64,000 nt of DNA from Primulina eburnea (GCF_022965805.1 NW_027331399.1:1-64000), one strand, 5' to 3'. Counted from the stretch's first letter, positions 44,091 through 56,314 are shown. Numbers and translations: made by a program. Notes: generated by a model not told the origin, from the letters alone.

Positions 44091-45640
44091 TATGTTAACC
44101 AAGTACAGAGCGACTGTAGATTGTTTCCAGAAAATTATCAGGTTCAGACCAGAGATGGCTGACGAGTGAAAATTCTACGGTAAGGGTTCCAGATCTTGGA
44201 TTCCCTTAGTGTCTGCTTTGACTATGACCAGATTGTTGCAGGAGGGAGCAGAGGGGTTCCTTATTTATTCAGTAGATCTACTGAAATCGAGCCCAGCGTT
44301 GGCAGATCTGCCAGTAGTACGTGAGTTTGCCGATGTATTCCCAGACGAGATTCCAGGGTTACCTCCAGTCCGAGAGGTAGATTTCAGCATCGATCTTATA
44401 CCAGGTACAGCTCCCATATCGAACTCCGTATAGGATGGCGCCGATTGAATTGAAAGAATTAAAAGCACAACTTGAAGATCTATTGGCCAAGGGTTACATC
44501 AGACCGAGTGTATTTCCTTGGGGTGCACCAGTACTATTTGTACGGAAGAAAGACGGTTCGATGAGATTGTGCATTGACTACTGGCAACTGAACAAGGCGA
44601 CGGTGAAGAACAAATATCCATTGCCTTGCATTGATGATTTATTTGATCAGTTGCAGGGATCCTCCGTCTATTCAAAGATTGATTTGAGATCCGGATATCA
44701 CCAGCTGAGAGTCCGAGATGTTGATATACCGAAGACAGCATTCCGAACCTAGGTATGGACATTATGAGTTTATTGTCATGCCTTTTGGTTTAACGAATGC
44801 ACCAGCGGTATTTATGGGATTGATGAACCGTGTCTTTAAGAGATATATAGATGAGTTTGTTATTGTTTTCATTGATGATATTCTGGTTTACTCGAGAAAT
44901 TAGACTGACCATGCTGAACACTTAAGAATTGTATTACAGATATTGAGAAATGAGAGATTATATGCTAAATTGTCAAAGTGTGAGTTTTGGCTGAGACATG
45001 TTATGTTTTTGGGGCATATCATATCTGGAGATGGTATTTCTGTGGATCCGAGTAAATTTGAAGCTGTGATCAGTTGGCCGAGACCAACTTCGGTGCCAGA
45101 GATACGCAGTTTCATGGGTCTAGCAGGTTATTACCGACGATTTATCCGAGATTTCTCCAGTATAGCGAACCCGATTACACAGTTGACACAGAAAAATACG
45201 CCTTTTGTGTGGTCTGAAGTATGTGAGTCTAGCTTCTTGGAGTTGAAGAAACGACTGACCAGTGCTCCAGTATTGATGATACCTTCAGGTATGAGTGATT
45301 TCGTTGTATATTGTGATGCATCTCACTGGGGATTAGGATGTGTTCTTATGCAGCGAGGACATGTGATCGCGTATGCCTCGAGACAGTTGGAGCCACACGA
45401 GGTTCGCTACCCAATTCATGATCTTGAATTGGCGGCTATAGTATTTGCATTGAAAATATGGCTTCACTACCTCTATGGCGAGAAATTTGAAATCTACTCT
45501 GATCACAAAAGCCTGAAGTATTTATTTTCTCAATCAGAGTTGAACATGAGACATTGTAGATGGCTCGATTTGTTGAAAGATTTTGATTGCGAGATCAAAT
45601 ACTATCCAGGAAATCAAATGCAGCAGCGGATGCCTTGAGT
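44091..45640 (+). pseudogene. R7 reverse transcriptase and RNase H
   Basis: Fragments in order: [16 protein letters not shown]; a frame change near 44425; [20 protein letters not shown], where Trp replaces the usual Arg; [12 protein letters not shown]; a frame change near 44750; [10 protein letters not shown] and the active site [13 protein letters not shown] at 44167 and TAG at 44901 are further breaks. RNase H keeps [19 protein letters not shown] and [11 protein letters not shown] shift near 45610 separates it from integrase. Confidence 0.88.
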
Positions 45641-47197
45641 CGAAAGGTATGTGCCTTATCCTTATCGACGATAGGTGTTTCGAATTTAGTTGAAGACTGT
45701 TGTTTGTCTGGTTTAGTATTTAATACAGATAGTAGACCTTTGAGACTTGCTACGATTCAAGTTGAGCCAGATTTAATTATGAGAATCAAAGAAGCACAAA
45801 GAACTGATCAGAATATTCAGAAGTCAATTCAGATGGTCAGATCAGGACATCAGTCAGAATATCAGGTACTTGATCATGTTCTGTATGTGAATAACCGTCT
45901 TGTAGTGCAAGATATTTCAGATTTGAAACAGCAGATATTGTCAGAAGCGCATTGTAGCCGGTTTAGTATCCATCCTGGTGGCAGAAAGATGTACAATGAC
46001 TTGAAGACACAGTTCTAGTGGAAATAGATGAAGTCAGATATTGCAGAGTTTGTGTCTAAATGCTTGAATTGCCAACAGGTGAAGGCCGAGAGAAAGAAGC
46101 CCGGAGGTCTACTTCAGAGTCTGTCTATTCCTGAATGAAAATGGGACCACATTTCCATGGATTTTGTTACGAAGTTACCACGATCATCCCGGGGATGTGA
46201 TGCGATTTGGGTCATTATTGACAGATTGACCAAATCAGCCTGTTTTATTCCGTACAGAATGACATACCGACACGGTCAGATGGCAGAATTGTATGTCAGA
46301 GAGGTAGTCAGATTGCACGGGGTGCCGAAATCGATCGTATCAGATCGTGATCCACGATTCACTTCTCATTTCTGGCACACTTTACAGCAGGCTTTAGGTA
46401 CGACACTACACCTGAGTACTGCATATCACCCCCAGACAGACAGGCAGTCAGAGCGGACTATCCAGACTTTAGAGGATATGCTGAGAGCTGTAGTACTAGA
46501 TTTTGGTACTAGTTGGAAGGATTCACTACCACTTTGTGAGTTCTCTTACAACAACAGCTATCAGACGAGCATTGAGATGGAACCATTTGAAGCTTTGTAT
46601 GGCAAGAAGTGCAGATCTCCGTTGTACTGGGATGATATATCTGAGGTACCAGAATTAGGGCCTGATATGATTCGAGAAATGACTGAGAAGTTTAAGATAA
46701 TTCAGAAAAGAATGAAGACGGCACATGATAGGCAAGCCAAATATGCAAATGTCAGACGAAGACCGTTAGTATTCTAACAGGGAGACAGAGTATTTCTGAA
46801 GATATCTCCTTTCAGAGGCGTTGTCAGATTTGGTAAACGTGGGAAGCTTTCGCCTAGATACATCGGTCCTTACGAGATTCTTGAAAAGATTGGTGATCGA
46901 GCATATCGACTTGCGCTTCCTCCTTCTCTATCTGGAATACATGATGTCTTCCATGTATCGATGTTACGGAAGTATATGCCAGATATTTCTCATGTCATTC
47001 AGCCTGACGAAGCCGAACTAGATCAGACTTTAAGTTATTCTGAGCAACCATTGCAAATTCTGGACCGAAAAGAAAAGCAGCTCAGAACGAAAACTATTCC
47101 GCTAGTGAAAGTCCAGTGGAGTCGTCATGGCACTGAAGAAGCGACTTGGGAGACAGAGTCAGAGATGAGGCAGAGATATCCCGAGCTATTCCAATGA
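45641..47197 (+). pseudogene. R7 integrase with chromodomain
   Basis: One frame with four in-frame stops (TAG 46016, TAG 46025, TGA 46136, TAA 46775). It shows the zinc region (SRFSIHPGGRKMYND, CLNCQQVK), then [27 protein letters not shown] and RQSERTIQTLEDM. The C-terminal part has RYIGPYEILEKIG and VKVQWSRHGTEEATWETES. Close in sequence to R2 (2267-3865). Ends RYPELFQ. Confidence 0.88.
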
Positions 47198-47281
47198 TGT
47201 GAGTATTTATTCAGTTTTGATTTTATTGCATCTTGTATACTACGATTGATTGCCTGCGAGTTCGACGACGAACTCCTATCT

Positions 47282-47295
47282 AAAAGGGGGAGAAA
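47282..47295 (+). promoter_or_regulatory. R7 polypurine tract
   Basis: AAAAGGGGGAGAAA directly precedes the right LTR. Confidence 0.88.
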
Positions 47296-49188
47296 TGTAA
47301 GGCCCGAGAAATTGATTATCATAATCAGATTTGTTTTGTTGATAATTAAGATGATTATGGTGCATTGTATCGGACCGGAAAAGACGAGAAAATATACAAA
47401 GTGGAGTTAAGGACAAACGGCAGCGCACATGCGCGAAGAAATACGCGCAGATGCAACCCCTCGCGCATATGCGCGAGATAAAGCACGCATATGCGCAACA
47501 TTTCCAGAAACATTGGCGCACATGCGCGAGTAGATACGCGCATATGCGCGACACGTCCAGAATCTTTGGCGCATATGCGCGAGATGAAGCGCGCATATGC
47601 GCGAGGTGTTGGAATAGACATTGTCAAGACAGTATGTCTCGCGCATATGCGCGAGTTGAGGACGCGCATATGCGCGAGAAATCCAGCATGCACACTTAGT
47701 TGACACATGGCTTGGACATATATAATGTACAAAATCTTCATTCTTCATGCTATCAGAGTACACCGAAAGAAGGAAACTCAGAAGAAGCTCTTCACTCCAT
47801 TTTATCTTAGAAATAAGATTTTGAAGAATTCAACCAACCGAATTTGAATCCGACTTAGATTCTTGTTCCTTTCATCACTAGCTACAAGACGATGTAAGTA
47901 TCTTTAAATTTCAGCATGTTCTTAAGTGTAGATGTTGGGGAAAGCTTGGTATGATAAAGATTATGTGTGCATATGATTGTAGTGATTATAGATTTGAAAC
48001 CGGATCGAAGAAATGATGTCGTATGCGTGTACTACGATTTTCAGCATGTATTATGATTTAGAATATGCGGATTTTCAGAGTGGAAATGTTTATGAGATTG
48101 ATTATGAGTTGTGACTCAGTATCGATTGTTGTTGAGTTGATCATCGTCGTTACGCCGTCAAATTGTATCGAGATTGATTATTGATTCGTACATGTATTGG
48201 TTGAGTTGAATGTTAACCTTGTATCTATTGAACATTGCCATTTCAGATTCATCGTTCCTCACTTCGACATCGAGACCACTACATCGATAAAGGTTTAACA
48301 ACGAAAGGTATAATTCACGTTTGGTTTTGGGAAGACACAACTGAAACGAGATTTAATTTGAGTTTCCCAACAAAATCACATACTATATTGTTGGTTATAT
48401 TTTGAGTGCTTGTGCCTTGTTTATAGATTTTATTCAAGGCTTTTAAGATAGGTGAGTCATTTGGTAGATTCTCCAAATAACTAGACGTTCTGTGGTGTCG
48501 ACGCTTCGGATCAGAATCACTCCGATTGTAGATATGCGATACAGTCAGGACCGAAGTCTAGGAATAAGATGTAACGCCACCCCGATTGTGAGAGTAGGTG
48601 GGAGACCTGTTACATCTTATTCACATTGGGATTCCTAGATTTAGATACGAGTCGAGTCAAGACATGAGGTAGAATACTATAAATTACGTCTCCTAGATTA
48701 TGGGACGTATTGCTATTGATTATGTGCATGATTGTTTTATCTGTATTTACTAATCTGTCATAATTACTGAAATATGTATTATGATTTTGTATTCAATAGC
48801 ATGACATGCATGTATACATGTTTTTATACTGGGATTTGTTCTCACCGGAGTTTCCGGCTCTTGTTGTGTCTGTATGTGTGCATAACAACAGGTAGGGCAG
48901 GATCTGGGTCGCAACAGAGATGAGAGATGGATATAGCGTGGTGATCACGTGCGTAGCAGATGAACTAGTAGTTTGTACTTTGGACATGTTCTGTATTTAA
49001 TTAATGGTTTGTAGAATATGGATGAAACAAGACATGTGTATTATGTTTGTTACAATGAAATAAATATAGACCTCATGCTTGGTTATATACATTTGACTTA
49101 ATGTTAAAAGAAAAAAATTTGACCCACATTTTCTAGTAAAGATCCAAATAATCCCAAAATGAATCGAGTTAGAGCCCGGGTCCCCACA
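47296..49188 (+). repeat. R7 3' LTR
   Basis: 1893 bp, TGTAAGGCCCGAG to GGGTCCCCACA, followed by AATGA. Palindromes at 47423-47678 are better conserved than in the 5' copy. Confidence 0.92.
47423..47678. repeat. CGCGCATATGCGCG palindrome cluster, R7 3' LTR
   Basis: About ten copies of GCGCATATGCGC-type words, alternating with short unique segments such as ACATTTCCAGAAACATTGG and ACACGTCCAGAATCTTTGG. Confidence 0.92.
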
Positions 49189-49193
49189 AATGA

Positions 49194-49934
49194 TGATGTT
49201 TTTGAAGGATGAGAGTTGGTTGTGACTGACGATGTATATGTATACTATGACGTGAGATATTATGAGCTGAGGCCAAGGCTCAGTGGACAGGTAATGCTGT
49301 CGCTGATGTCCCCGTCGCCGGTTACCATGGTTTTATAGGTGAATCCACAGAATAGAGCTAATATGAAAGTCACAACTAATTAACTGAATTCAATTGAAAA
49401 AGAAAATTACGCGTATATGATGAAATGAAGAGACATGCTTTGACACGTTACGATTTTATACAACACGTTTCTGTTCATGTTTTTATGCTTATGAAATGTA
49501 TGTTGATTATGATATTTTTCATTGTTGTGTGCTATGAATATGTATTTCCTATTAATGCGGCAGGTGTCTTGAGTCTTTAAACTCATAGGTGTTTTTGATG
49601 CAGGTGAGCATTTAGATGAGGAGACTGGAGGTGCCGAACTTTGAGTAGGCAGACCTGGTAGGGTGACACGACCTAAGGACCGCATGTTTTTCGCACATTT
49701 ATGATTTTATGAGTTTTAGATGATACAAACATTTTGATACGCTGGTTTTGATACGCTGATGATTTTAGAAATTTTTTTACTCGTTTATGTTTACGTATAT
49801 CTTTGGATGAGTTTGGCCATTTCAACTGTAATATTTTTACTGTCAAATATTTACGATTATTTTTAAATTTTATTTCGAAAATGTGAGCTTTTAAAAAAAA
49901 TTAATTTCCGCATTTTAAATTAGTAGACGTTACA
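49194..49934 (+). repeat. R6 3' LTR, second part
   Basis: It continues the R6 LTR after R7 and ends TAGACGTTACA at 49934, directly before the gag of R8. No gene is visible. Confidence 0.82.
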
Positions 49935-50740
49935 TGGTCAATGCAGATACTTGGGCAGTGAGTGATGTAATAGGATTCACAGAATAGAATCCAGCTGTCC
50001 TCTTTACTCCTGACCTCTTAGACGGCCGCTGATAGCTATTTATAGTCATCTGCTCAAGCAATTCATAAGCTTGATCAGGAGATTTGGCAAAGATCGTGCC
50101 ACCAGCAGCTGCATCCACAGTTCTTCTTGTTTGCCCATTCAGATCATTGTAGAATAATTCAATTTGCACTCAGTCTTCAAAACCATGGTTCAGGCACTTT
50201 CTCAACAACTCCTTTTATCTTTCTCATCTCTCATACAACTGCTCAAAATCAGTCTGCCTGATAATGCTGATCTCTAACTTTAACTTTACAGACTTCGCAG
50301 GGGGAAAATATTTAGCAAAAAACTTCGTTGCTAACTCTTGCCATGTCGCGATGCTCCCTAGCGGTAGTGATTGGAGCCATCTTCTTGCTTGGTCCCGGAG
50401 AGAAAACGAAAACAAACACAGTCTAATAATATCATCAGGAACATTATTAATCTTTACCATGTCAGTAATCTCCAGGAAGGTCCTCAGGTTCACTTGAGGG
50501 TTTGAAGTGGCGGTTCCAGCAAACTGATTCTGATGAACCATATTTATCAGAGAAGGCTTTAGCTCAAAATTGTTCCTTTTATGGTTCCCATAGCAATGCC
50601 AGAATAATGAGTGTTGATCACTGGTCGGAAGAGATCTATGATAGGTATAGCCTCTGGATGGTTATATCTTTCATTATCTCTGTTTTTCGGCCATAGCTTG
50701 GATCACCTCTCTTCTCGCCTTTCTTATTCTTCGCACAGTT
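49935..50740 (-). pseudogene. R8 gag N-terminal half (partial)
   Basis: From the start side: NNFELKPSLINMVHQNQF, NPQVNLRTFLEITDMVKIN, FSLRDQARRWLQSLP and FAKYFPPAKSVKLKLEI. A frame change near 50220 follows, then VQIELFYNDLNGQTRRTVD and GGTIFAKSPDQAYELLEQM, ending TSLTAQVSALT at the R6 boundary. It aligns with R4 gag residues about 80-300. The upstream start is not clear, so 50740 is approximate. The end point falls in the same gag block where R3 begins at 9433. Confidence 0.82.
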
Positions 50741-50908
50741 TTTTCGATCTCTGGATCGAAGATAAGCAAGTCAGGGCTTTGTGATCTTCGCATGCACTAT
50801 CAAACATAGTAAATGAACAATTCGATAATTATTATAAAAAAATTTAACTCTAAATTAAAATCTGGACTAATTGGTAACAATACTGATATAAATTTAAATT
50901 TTGACACC

Positions 50909-50925
50909 CCCCGGCAACAGCGCCA
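50909..50925 (-). promoter_or_regulatory. R8 primer binding site (tRNA-Asp type)
   Basis: The minus strand reads TGGCGCTGTTGCCGGGG, one base different from R4 (C to T), six bases inside the LTR end. Confidence 0.9.
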
Positions 50926-50931
50926 AAAACT

Positions 50932-52295
50932 TGTTGCGTATTTCCGCTCGCAAGAACACGATTGTCAAGTTCTAATATATGTGAGTAAAGTATCGTTCCC
51001 ACGAGGAGTGTGTATGTAAAAAGATATTAGTGCTTGTAATTAAAAAGTCATGACTTTATCTAGAAAAATCAATAAAAGTTTTGGTTTGTTTGAAAATCAA
51101 TTAATCGCAAATAAATATTAATCTAATCACCGAGTCGAGAAAATTTCTAGATGAATGATTTCACTAAGTTTCCAAGATAATTATTCCCACTTGAATTTCT
51201 ATGCATGAATTCCAATTATTCAATGGCCAAGAACACTTAATTATTTTATTTCCCCTTTTCTCAAATGACGAATAAATTGTATCATTCAAGCTTCGATCCA
51301 AACATTCATAATAAGAATCTAGGTTTAAATGATAAATGGAAACGATGTTCTTACCTAGGCCTTGCTAAAGTTATATGCCTTCCGAATGATTTAAACTTTC
51401 AACGATGTGTCTCTAATGATCTATAATTCTAGTCCCTCTCCCGAGTCGTAGAATCAATCAGACAATAAACAATTTATGGCCAGTAAATTGCAGTCGAATA
51501 AAAAAAAACCAAAACGGAATTCAATCATATAAACAACAATGTCAAATCATCGTATCCACAATACTACATCATCCACTAGAATGGAAAATTAGTTAATAAC
51601 GAAATCTAAACAAAAACAAGACATGTTCAAAGGTTATACGTCTCAACACAAGAAAATAAAAAGGGCGAAAGATTATATGACAAATCAAAAATGGCGTCTC
51701 TGCACCCAGATTCGCCGTTTTTCATCGTTGCGATCCGGTCTTGCGTTCCAATCCTTTGTCTCGTGTGTCTATCGTGTTATCTCGTGGGTTTTTTCTCCAA
51801 AAACGGCCCCTCATCTGCAACCCTATTCATTCTTTTATTCTCTCGAACTGGCCATAAACGAAATCTCAGGTTTGTGTTTCTAGACACCACTAGCGCCGCG
51901 GCGCTGCTCAGGAGCGCTGCTGCGCCTAGGCGCCCGTTCCTCGAGGGTGTAGCACCGCGGCGCTGCTTGGGTAGCGCCTAGACACTTGTTCTTCGGCAAT
52001 GTGGAACCGCGGAACTGCCCAAGCGCAACACTTTCGAACAAGGGGCCCTGCTTGGTGGCGCTGCGGCCCTTGTTGCTTCGTGTGATGTCTTAGGAGTGCA
52101 ACGCTAGTTTCTGGGCGATGCGGCTCTAGTCCATCAACCGTTCGACATCAAAATTGTCCCTAATCATAATAAATCATCCAATAGTGGTTTATTTCCTGTA
52201 CGTCACAAAAACAATCAATACCAAGCGTAATTATGTTCGAAACTAACATAATTCAAATAGACCATATAAATTAAGTGCAATTCTTGCATTTATCA
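50932..52295 (-). repeat. R8 5' LTR
   Basis: 1364 bp; in element sense it starts TGATAAATGCAAG and ends ACGCAACA. It shares blocks with the R3 LTR. A GC-rich cluster lies at 51893-52125. Confidence 0.85.
51893..52125. repeat. GC-rich CGCCGCGGCGCTGC-type cluster in R8 LTR
   Basis: Repeated words around GCACCGCGGCGCTGC and CTTGGGTAGCGCCTAG, more decayed than the clusters in R3, R4 and R7. The local CpG density stands out from the AT-rich LTR. Confidence 0.75.
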
Positions 52296-52470
52296 TCATC
52301 ATATAATTTCATATTCATATTCACATTAGTTACAATCAAATCACCGCCTCCAAAACCTTTTATAACATCCATCACTTATAAAAATTCATGCATAAAAATC
52401 AATTTTCTTTTAAACAAAGCATTCAACACATCTTTTAGCTTTTATAATTTATCATCGTAAAGTTCCATAA
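52296..52470. other. Unassigned AT-rich spacer
   Basis: 175 bp between R8 and R9. No frame, repeat or known motif seen. It may be the original sequence flanking R8 or an older repeat. Confidence 0.4.
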
Positions 52471-52800
52471 TGTAACGCCACGAAAATTTAAAAGTCCACG
52501 CAAACCACATGCATGCAATTATTAAATTCTCTTGGTATTTTAATTAATTGTTTTAATTAAATTAATTAATTATGTGGTGCATATTTGTATGTTTAAATTA
52601 TACTTTTACATGATTGCATTAAAATATATTTTTAAAGGTTATTCAAATTGCGATCGAGGAACGGAGACCGAGGGCTGAAAAATAGAAAATGATTTTTATT
52701 AAATAGTTGTTTTTAATTATTTAAAATTTGGGAGATGCTTGTTATTATTTTTTTAAAATATGGGGTTTTTTCAGTGATTTATACGCCGGGACGTAAATTT
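52471..52800 (+). repeat. R9 truncated LTR-like segment
   Basis: It begins TGTAACGCCACGAAAATT and shares the layout of the R6 LTR start, including a GATCGAGGAACGGAGACCG block like CTCGAACGAGGAACGAAGACC in R6. It merges without a visible primer site into sequence similar to the R10 interior near 52800. Confidence 0.6.
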
Positions 52801-53275
52801 TATCGGTGTTAGTTTAAGTTTTAATTTCAAGTTTATGAAATAGGTGATCATACGGGGATATTGGGTGAAATAAAAACATAAGGGAATTAGTTGTATTCAA
52901 TATAGGTTACCAATGGTCGAATATTAAGATTTTTATCGAGTAAGAAATCTAAAATCTTTATATTAGGATTCTAAATTCTTTGGGTTATAAGTGAAGTTGA
53001 TTTATTAGAATTAGTCCATCGTTAACAGGGGAAACTTATTAAGCTTTATACATTAGAATGAATTAAGTATTGAGGATACGTCAAAGTGTGACATTCGTTC
53101 CAATGAGGAAGGTTTAAATGTCTTAGGCCTCAACTATAATGTAATTGGGAAGGAAATAGTTTAAGCATGTGTTTGATGCTAGGAAAGTTTTATTATCTAA
53201 GAAGAATATCAATATTGTATATTTTGGGGGTTTATGGATTAATGTTACTCGAAATTTAAGATTAGAAACAATCCT
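52801..53275 (+). other. R9 non-coding interior, left piece
   Basis: Similar by eye to the reverse complement of R10 at about 56540-57070, for example CGAATATTAAGATTTTTATC and GTTCCAATGAGGA. Interrupted by R10 at the ATCCT target. Confidence 0.75.
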
Positions 53276-53847
53276 TGTAAAGGCCCTCTAAAACTCATTG
53301 CTTGAAAATTTGCGGAAAATTAAAAATTTTCTTTTTAAAAGAACTTAAATAGCCTCATTCATAAAATCAACTGTTAAATCACGTTCAATGTTTAAAAATG
53401 AAGCAGCGGAAGAAAATAAATTTTGCCAACAATTTCAATTTAAAATTATCCACGACTGATAAAAATTGTTTGCGGAATAAAATAACAACTGCTGCACTGA
53501 GGTCCTCGGGTGCCACTACTGCCGACCCAAGCTGGCTCACTGGTCCCCGCCCTCGGCCCTAGCCTCATCAGTACCTACAACAATCAAGTCTAGTGAGCCT
53601 AAAGACTCAACATGCATATATCGCAGGTAACGATTAAAATCTGAAGTAAAATATGCATGGGATAAAATATCATGTCATGAGGCATGCTGAAAATAATCTG
53701 TACTGAGCAATTATAATACGCGCATAACTGAACTGAAAATCACAGTAAAAATATTTTCTCCTTGGAGCCCTGTCCTGAAATAACTGGTAAAGTTTTCTGT
53801 TGAGATTATGTTTTACGCATGTGGCCACTGCACTAAGCTGAACTGAT

Positions 53848-53944
53848 CGGTAACTGGCTACCGGGGAGTCTGAAACTAAACTGAGCTGGCCGGTCACTGG
53901 CGACCGGGTGGTACCAAACTGAACTGAGCGGTCACAGTCGACCG
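53848..53944. repeat. Three short hairpins in R10 3' LTR
   Basis: CGGTAACTGGCTACCG (53848-53863), CCGGTCACTGGCGACCGG (53890-53907) and CGGTCACAGTCGACCG (53929-53944). All share the arm GGTC/GGTA and a six-base loop, and each is preceded by AACTGA or a close variant. The other LTR repeats them from 58834. Confidence 0.9.
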
Positions 53945-54439
53945 TATAAAATAATACTCCCACATAGTGAATGAACCACAAGCCATATCGCATAAATCTC
54001 AAAAATAATCATTTTCTGTTTAATGCACGTAAAATAATTAACTGGCATAATGAAAATTCCACTATATTTTACCAACTGGATTGGATTGGATCGTCCCCAG
54101 GCTCGCTGCAACCTAACTGTGTTATGAAAAATATGAAAATGCCTATACTTGCCCAAATTATGCAATTAAGTTCAAAAGATGCGACTATGACGCCTAATGA
54201 CTTCGTATTTAATCATGACTACGAACAAACCTGAACCGACACTGAAATGACGTATAGTCATGATTAAAATACGCTTAAAATACTGAAATGATGCACCTAA
54301 AATGATTAGGGTCGAAATCTAGGTGAAATGGAGGCCAAAACATGAAACGCTCTTTCGAGAGTCAATTTGGCACATCGCACCGTAAATTCTCGTACCACCT
54401 TAAAAATGAACCGAATCACAAACGGTCAAAAACATGACC

Positions 54440-55140
54440 TTCCTAACTCAATGAGGCACTGTCCAGTCCAAGGCCATGGGCTAAAAGCCAACCAAGAACT
54501 CAAACGACGCCTCTGAACAGCAGCATACTTGCTGTCAAAAATACAGCAGCTGCGCACTTGTTCGTCTTGTGTTGGTTTCGAGTCTATCGGCCATTGGGGC
54601 GTGAACCACCGACCAGAGACCCTTACCAACGTCCTAAGGAATGATTTGCACCATGGCTAAGGGCTTTTAGCCAGCCACGATTCGAACCATACCAGAAACA
54701 AAACCGAAACTCCAACCTAGAATGCTTTTGTATGCGTGTGTAGTGTGTTACTTCGATGGATGTCTCGTGTCGTTCCAGTGGCCATTTGATTGACCATGGC
54801 ACGATCTAGACATATAGGGGCATGATATGAACCATAGCTAAGGGCCATAGGCCAACCAAGATCCGCATGAACCACACAATTCGAAATTCATGTGCTGTAC
54901 AATGAGAAAGCCGAAGGTGGAGAGGGGGCTGTTCTAACGTTTTGTATAAAACCGATGATCCATGGACCAAGCCACCAAAAGGGCGACTTAGTCACGTCTT
55001 AGACATGCTAGGGGAGTGATCCAACCATGGCTAAGAGCCCTTGGGGCAGCCAAGATCAGATCAAACCCTCAAGACAAGAAACTGAAATTTCGAACACCAT
55101 TTTCTGCACCTATGGGACTTGCTGTCAATTCGGTTTTTCC
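54440..55140. repeat. Degenerate tandem array of about 180-bp units, R10 3' LTR
   Basis: A marker word (CCATGGGCTAA, CCATGGCTAAGGGC, CCATAGCTAAGGGCC, CCATGGCTAAGAGCCC) recurs at 54474, 54651, 54832 and 55025, each followed by a GCCARCCAAGA-type word. Spacings are 177, 181 and 193 bp. Confidence 0.78.
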
Positions 55141-56314
55141 AGCAAGCATGGGACTGAAACAAACGTTCTAACACGGACCTAACATGTCCTAGTACATGTC
55201 CATAATCAGCTTTGAGCCCCTGGAACGATCCATCCCTGAAATCGAAACAAAACATACCAATCGTGAAGCATGGAAGTTGATAAAATCTGTGCAGAATTTT
55301 CTTTCTTGTTTTGCTGAAAATTTCGGTTTTTGAAATGATAAAATCTGATCATGTACTGAAAAATACTTGCTAATATGACTTGATTGAGGTTTAGAAAAAG
55401 TATATACATGCCTTGGATTCGTTTGAAATAGAAACGAAAGGAAACAACGACGACGCGACGCGGAGGAGACGGAGTGGCTAGCTTCTCTACCTTGATTGCT
55501 CGATTTTTTTCTCCCTTTCTCCCTAGCTATTACTCACGTTTTTTCTACTGAAAAGGGGTCTGATTTCGGTGGGGAGGGAGTGTGTTGGAGTGGTTATGAG
55601 GGGTGAGGAGGATGGTGCAAGATATAAGGATCATATCAAGACCAAGTCTTCATGCATTTGAATTTTGAATTTGAATTGCTATCAAATGATCCCTTGGGTG
55701 ATTCTAGAGTATAGTGGCCGATTTTATCCTGTCAATCAAGGGTTAGGATAGTGCTCTAACATTAATTAATTAAGGTGGAACAAAATAATTAAAAAAAAAA
55801 CTTAACATCTTAAAGTAATCAAGAATGGGTCAAAGTTTGATGAGTTGGCAAATGCATTGCCTAGCACTATGGGGTGGCCGAATATCTACTAATAAAATGA
55901 GTGGGAAGTGTTGGTTATCTAGTCAACTAATAATCCTTGAAAGCCTTACTAATCCTTTAATTAATTTAGTGAGCTAACCCCTTAATTAAATAACTTAAAT
56001 GAGTTCATTTCTTAATCACCTCAAATAATTAAATTAAATCCTCAAACCTCCCTTTTTAACTTAAATGGACTTACTTGCTAGCTAAAAAAAATCCTGGATA
56101 TATTTCTCGAATCTTAAATTCTATCTCAAAACTCCAACTCCGGTCCGGCCTCACTGAAATAACTGAAATGCTAAAAATCAACTACTGAACTGAAATAATA
56201 AAATAATTAACTTCAAAGAAATGCATTTAAAATAATCATGCAATGAAGTCAATTACATTTTAAAAATCTAGAATTATGCATGGCTTATACGTAGACTGAT
56301 TTATGGGTTCTACA

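Larger units (their letters stand above)
41361..49188 (+). mobile_element. R7: Tekay-type Ty3/gypsy retrotransposon
   Basis: A plus-strand element within the R6 LTR. The 5-bp TSD AATGA lies at 41356-41360 and 49189-49193. The left LTR starts TGTAAGGCCCGAG but is cut after about 42507. The right LTR is complete (47296-49188) and ends GGGTCCCCACA, the same terminus as R2, so the two are related. Gag-protease is open except at its start codon; pol has many stops and shifts. The primer site and about 0.8 kb of 5' LTR are missing, so it could not start reverse transcription on its own. Confidence 0.92.
38911..49934 (+). mobile_element. R6: 3' end of a Ty3/gypsy chromovirus, split by R7
   Basis: R6 comprises an integrase C-terminal segment (38911-39481), a polypurine tract, and a long 3' LTR in two pieces (39518-41360 and 49194-49934; 2584 bp together). 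R5 interrupts it on the left, so the 5' part is outside the window. The LTR begins TGTAATGTCCAGG and ends GACGTTACA. It abuts the gag of R8, so R6 probably inserted into R8; the five bases after it are TGGTC, and the matching copy would lie outside the window. Confidence 0.83.
49935..52295 (-). mobile_element. R8: 5' end of an Athila-like element
   Basis: Reading the minus strand: LTR (52295-50932), primer site, leader and gag up to 49935, where the LTR of R6 cuts it. The rest would lie left of the whole nest, outside the window. Gag is related to R3 and R4. The LTR resembles that of R3 at both ends. Confidence 0.85.
53276..56314 (-). repeat. R10 3' LTR
   Basis: 3039 bp; in element sense starts TGTAGAACCC and ends AGGGCCTTTACA. 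Holds hairpin units (53848-53944) and a degenerate tandem array of about 180-bp units (about 54440-55140). Frames in it are short and repeat in both LTRs without a domain. Confidence 0.92.

Noticed and set aside
53670..55409. Several 64-110-codon frames in the R10 LTR, repeated at 58656-60396
   Set aside because: They occur in both LTR copies only because the LTR is duplicated. They have no domain, and corresponding frames differ in length through single-base changes, which does not fit a maintained protein.
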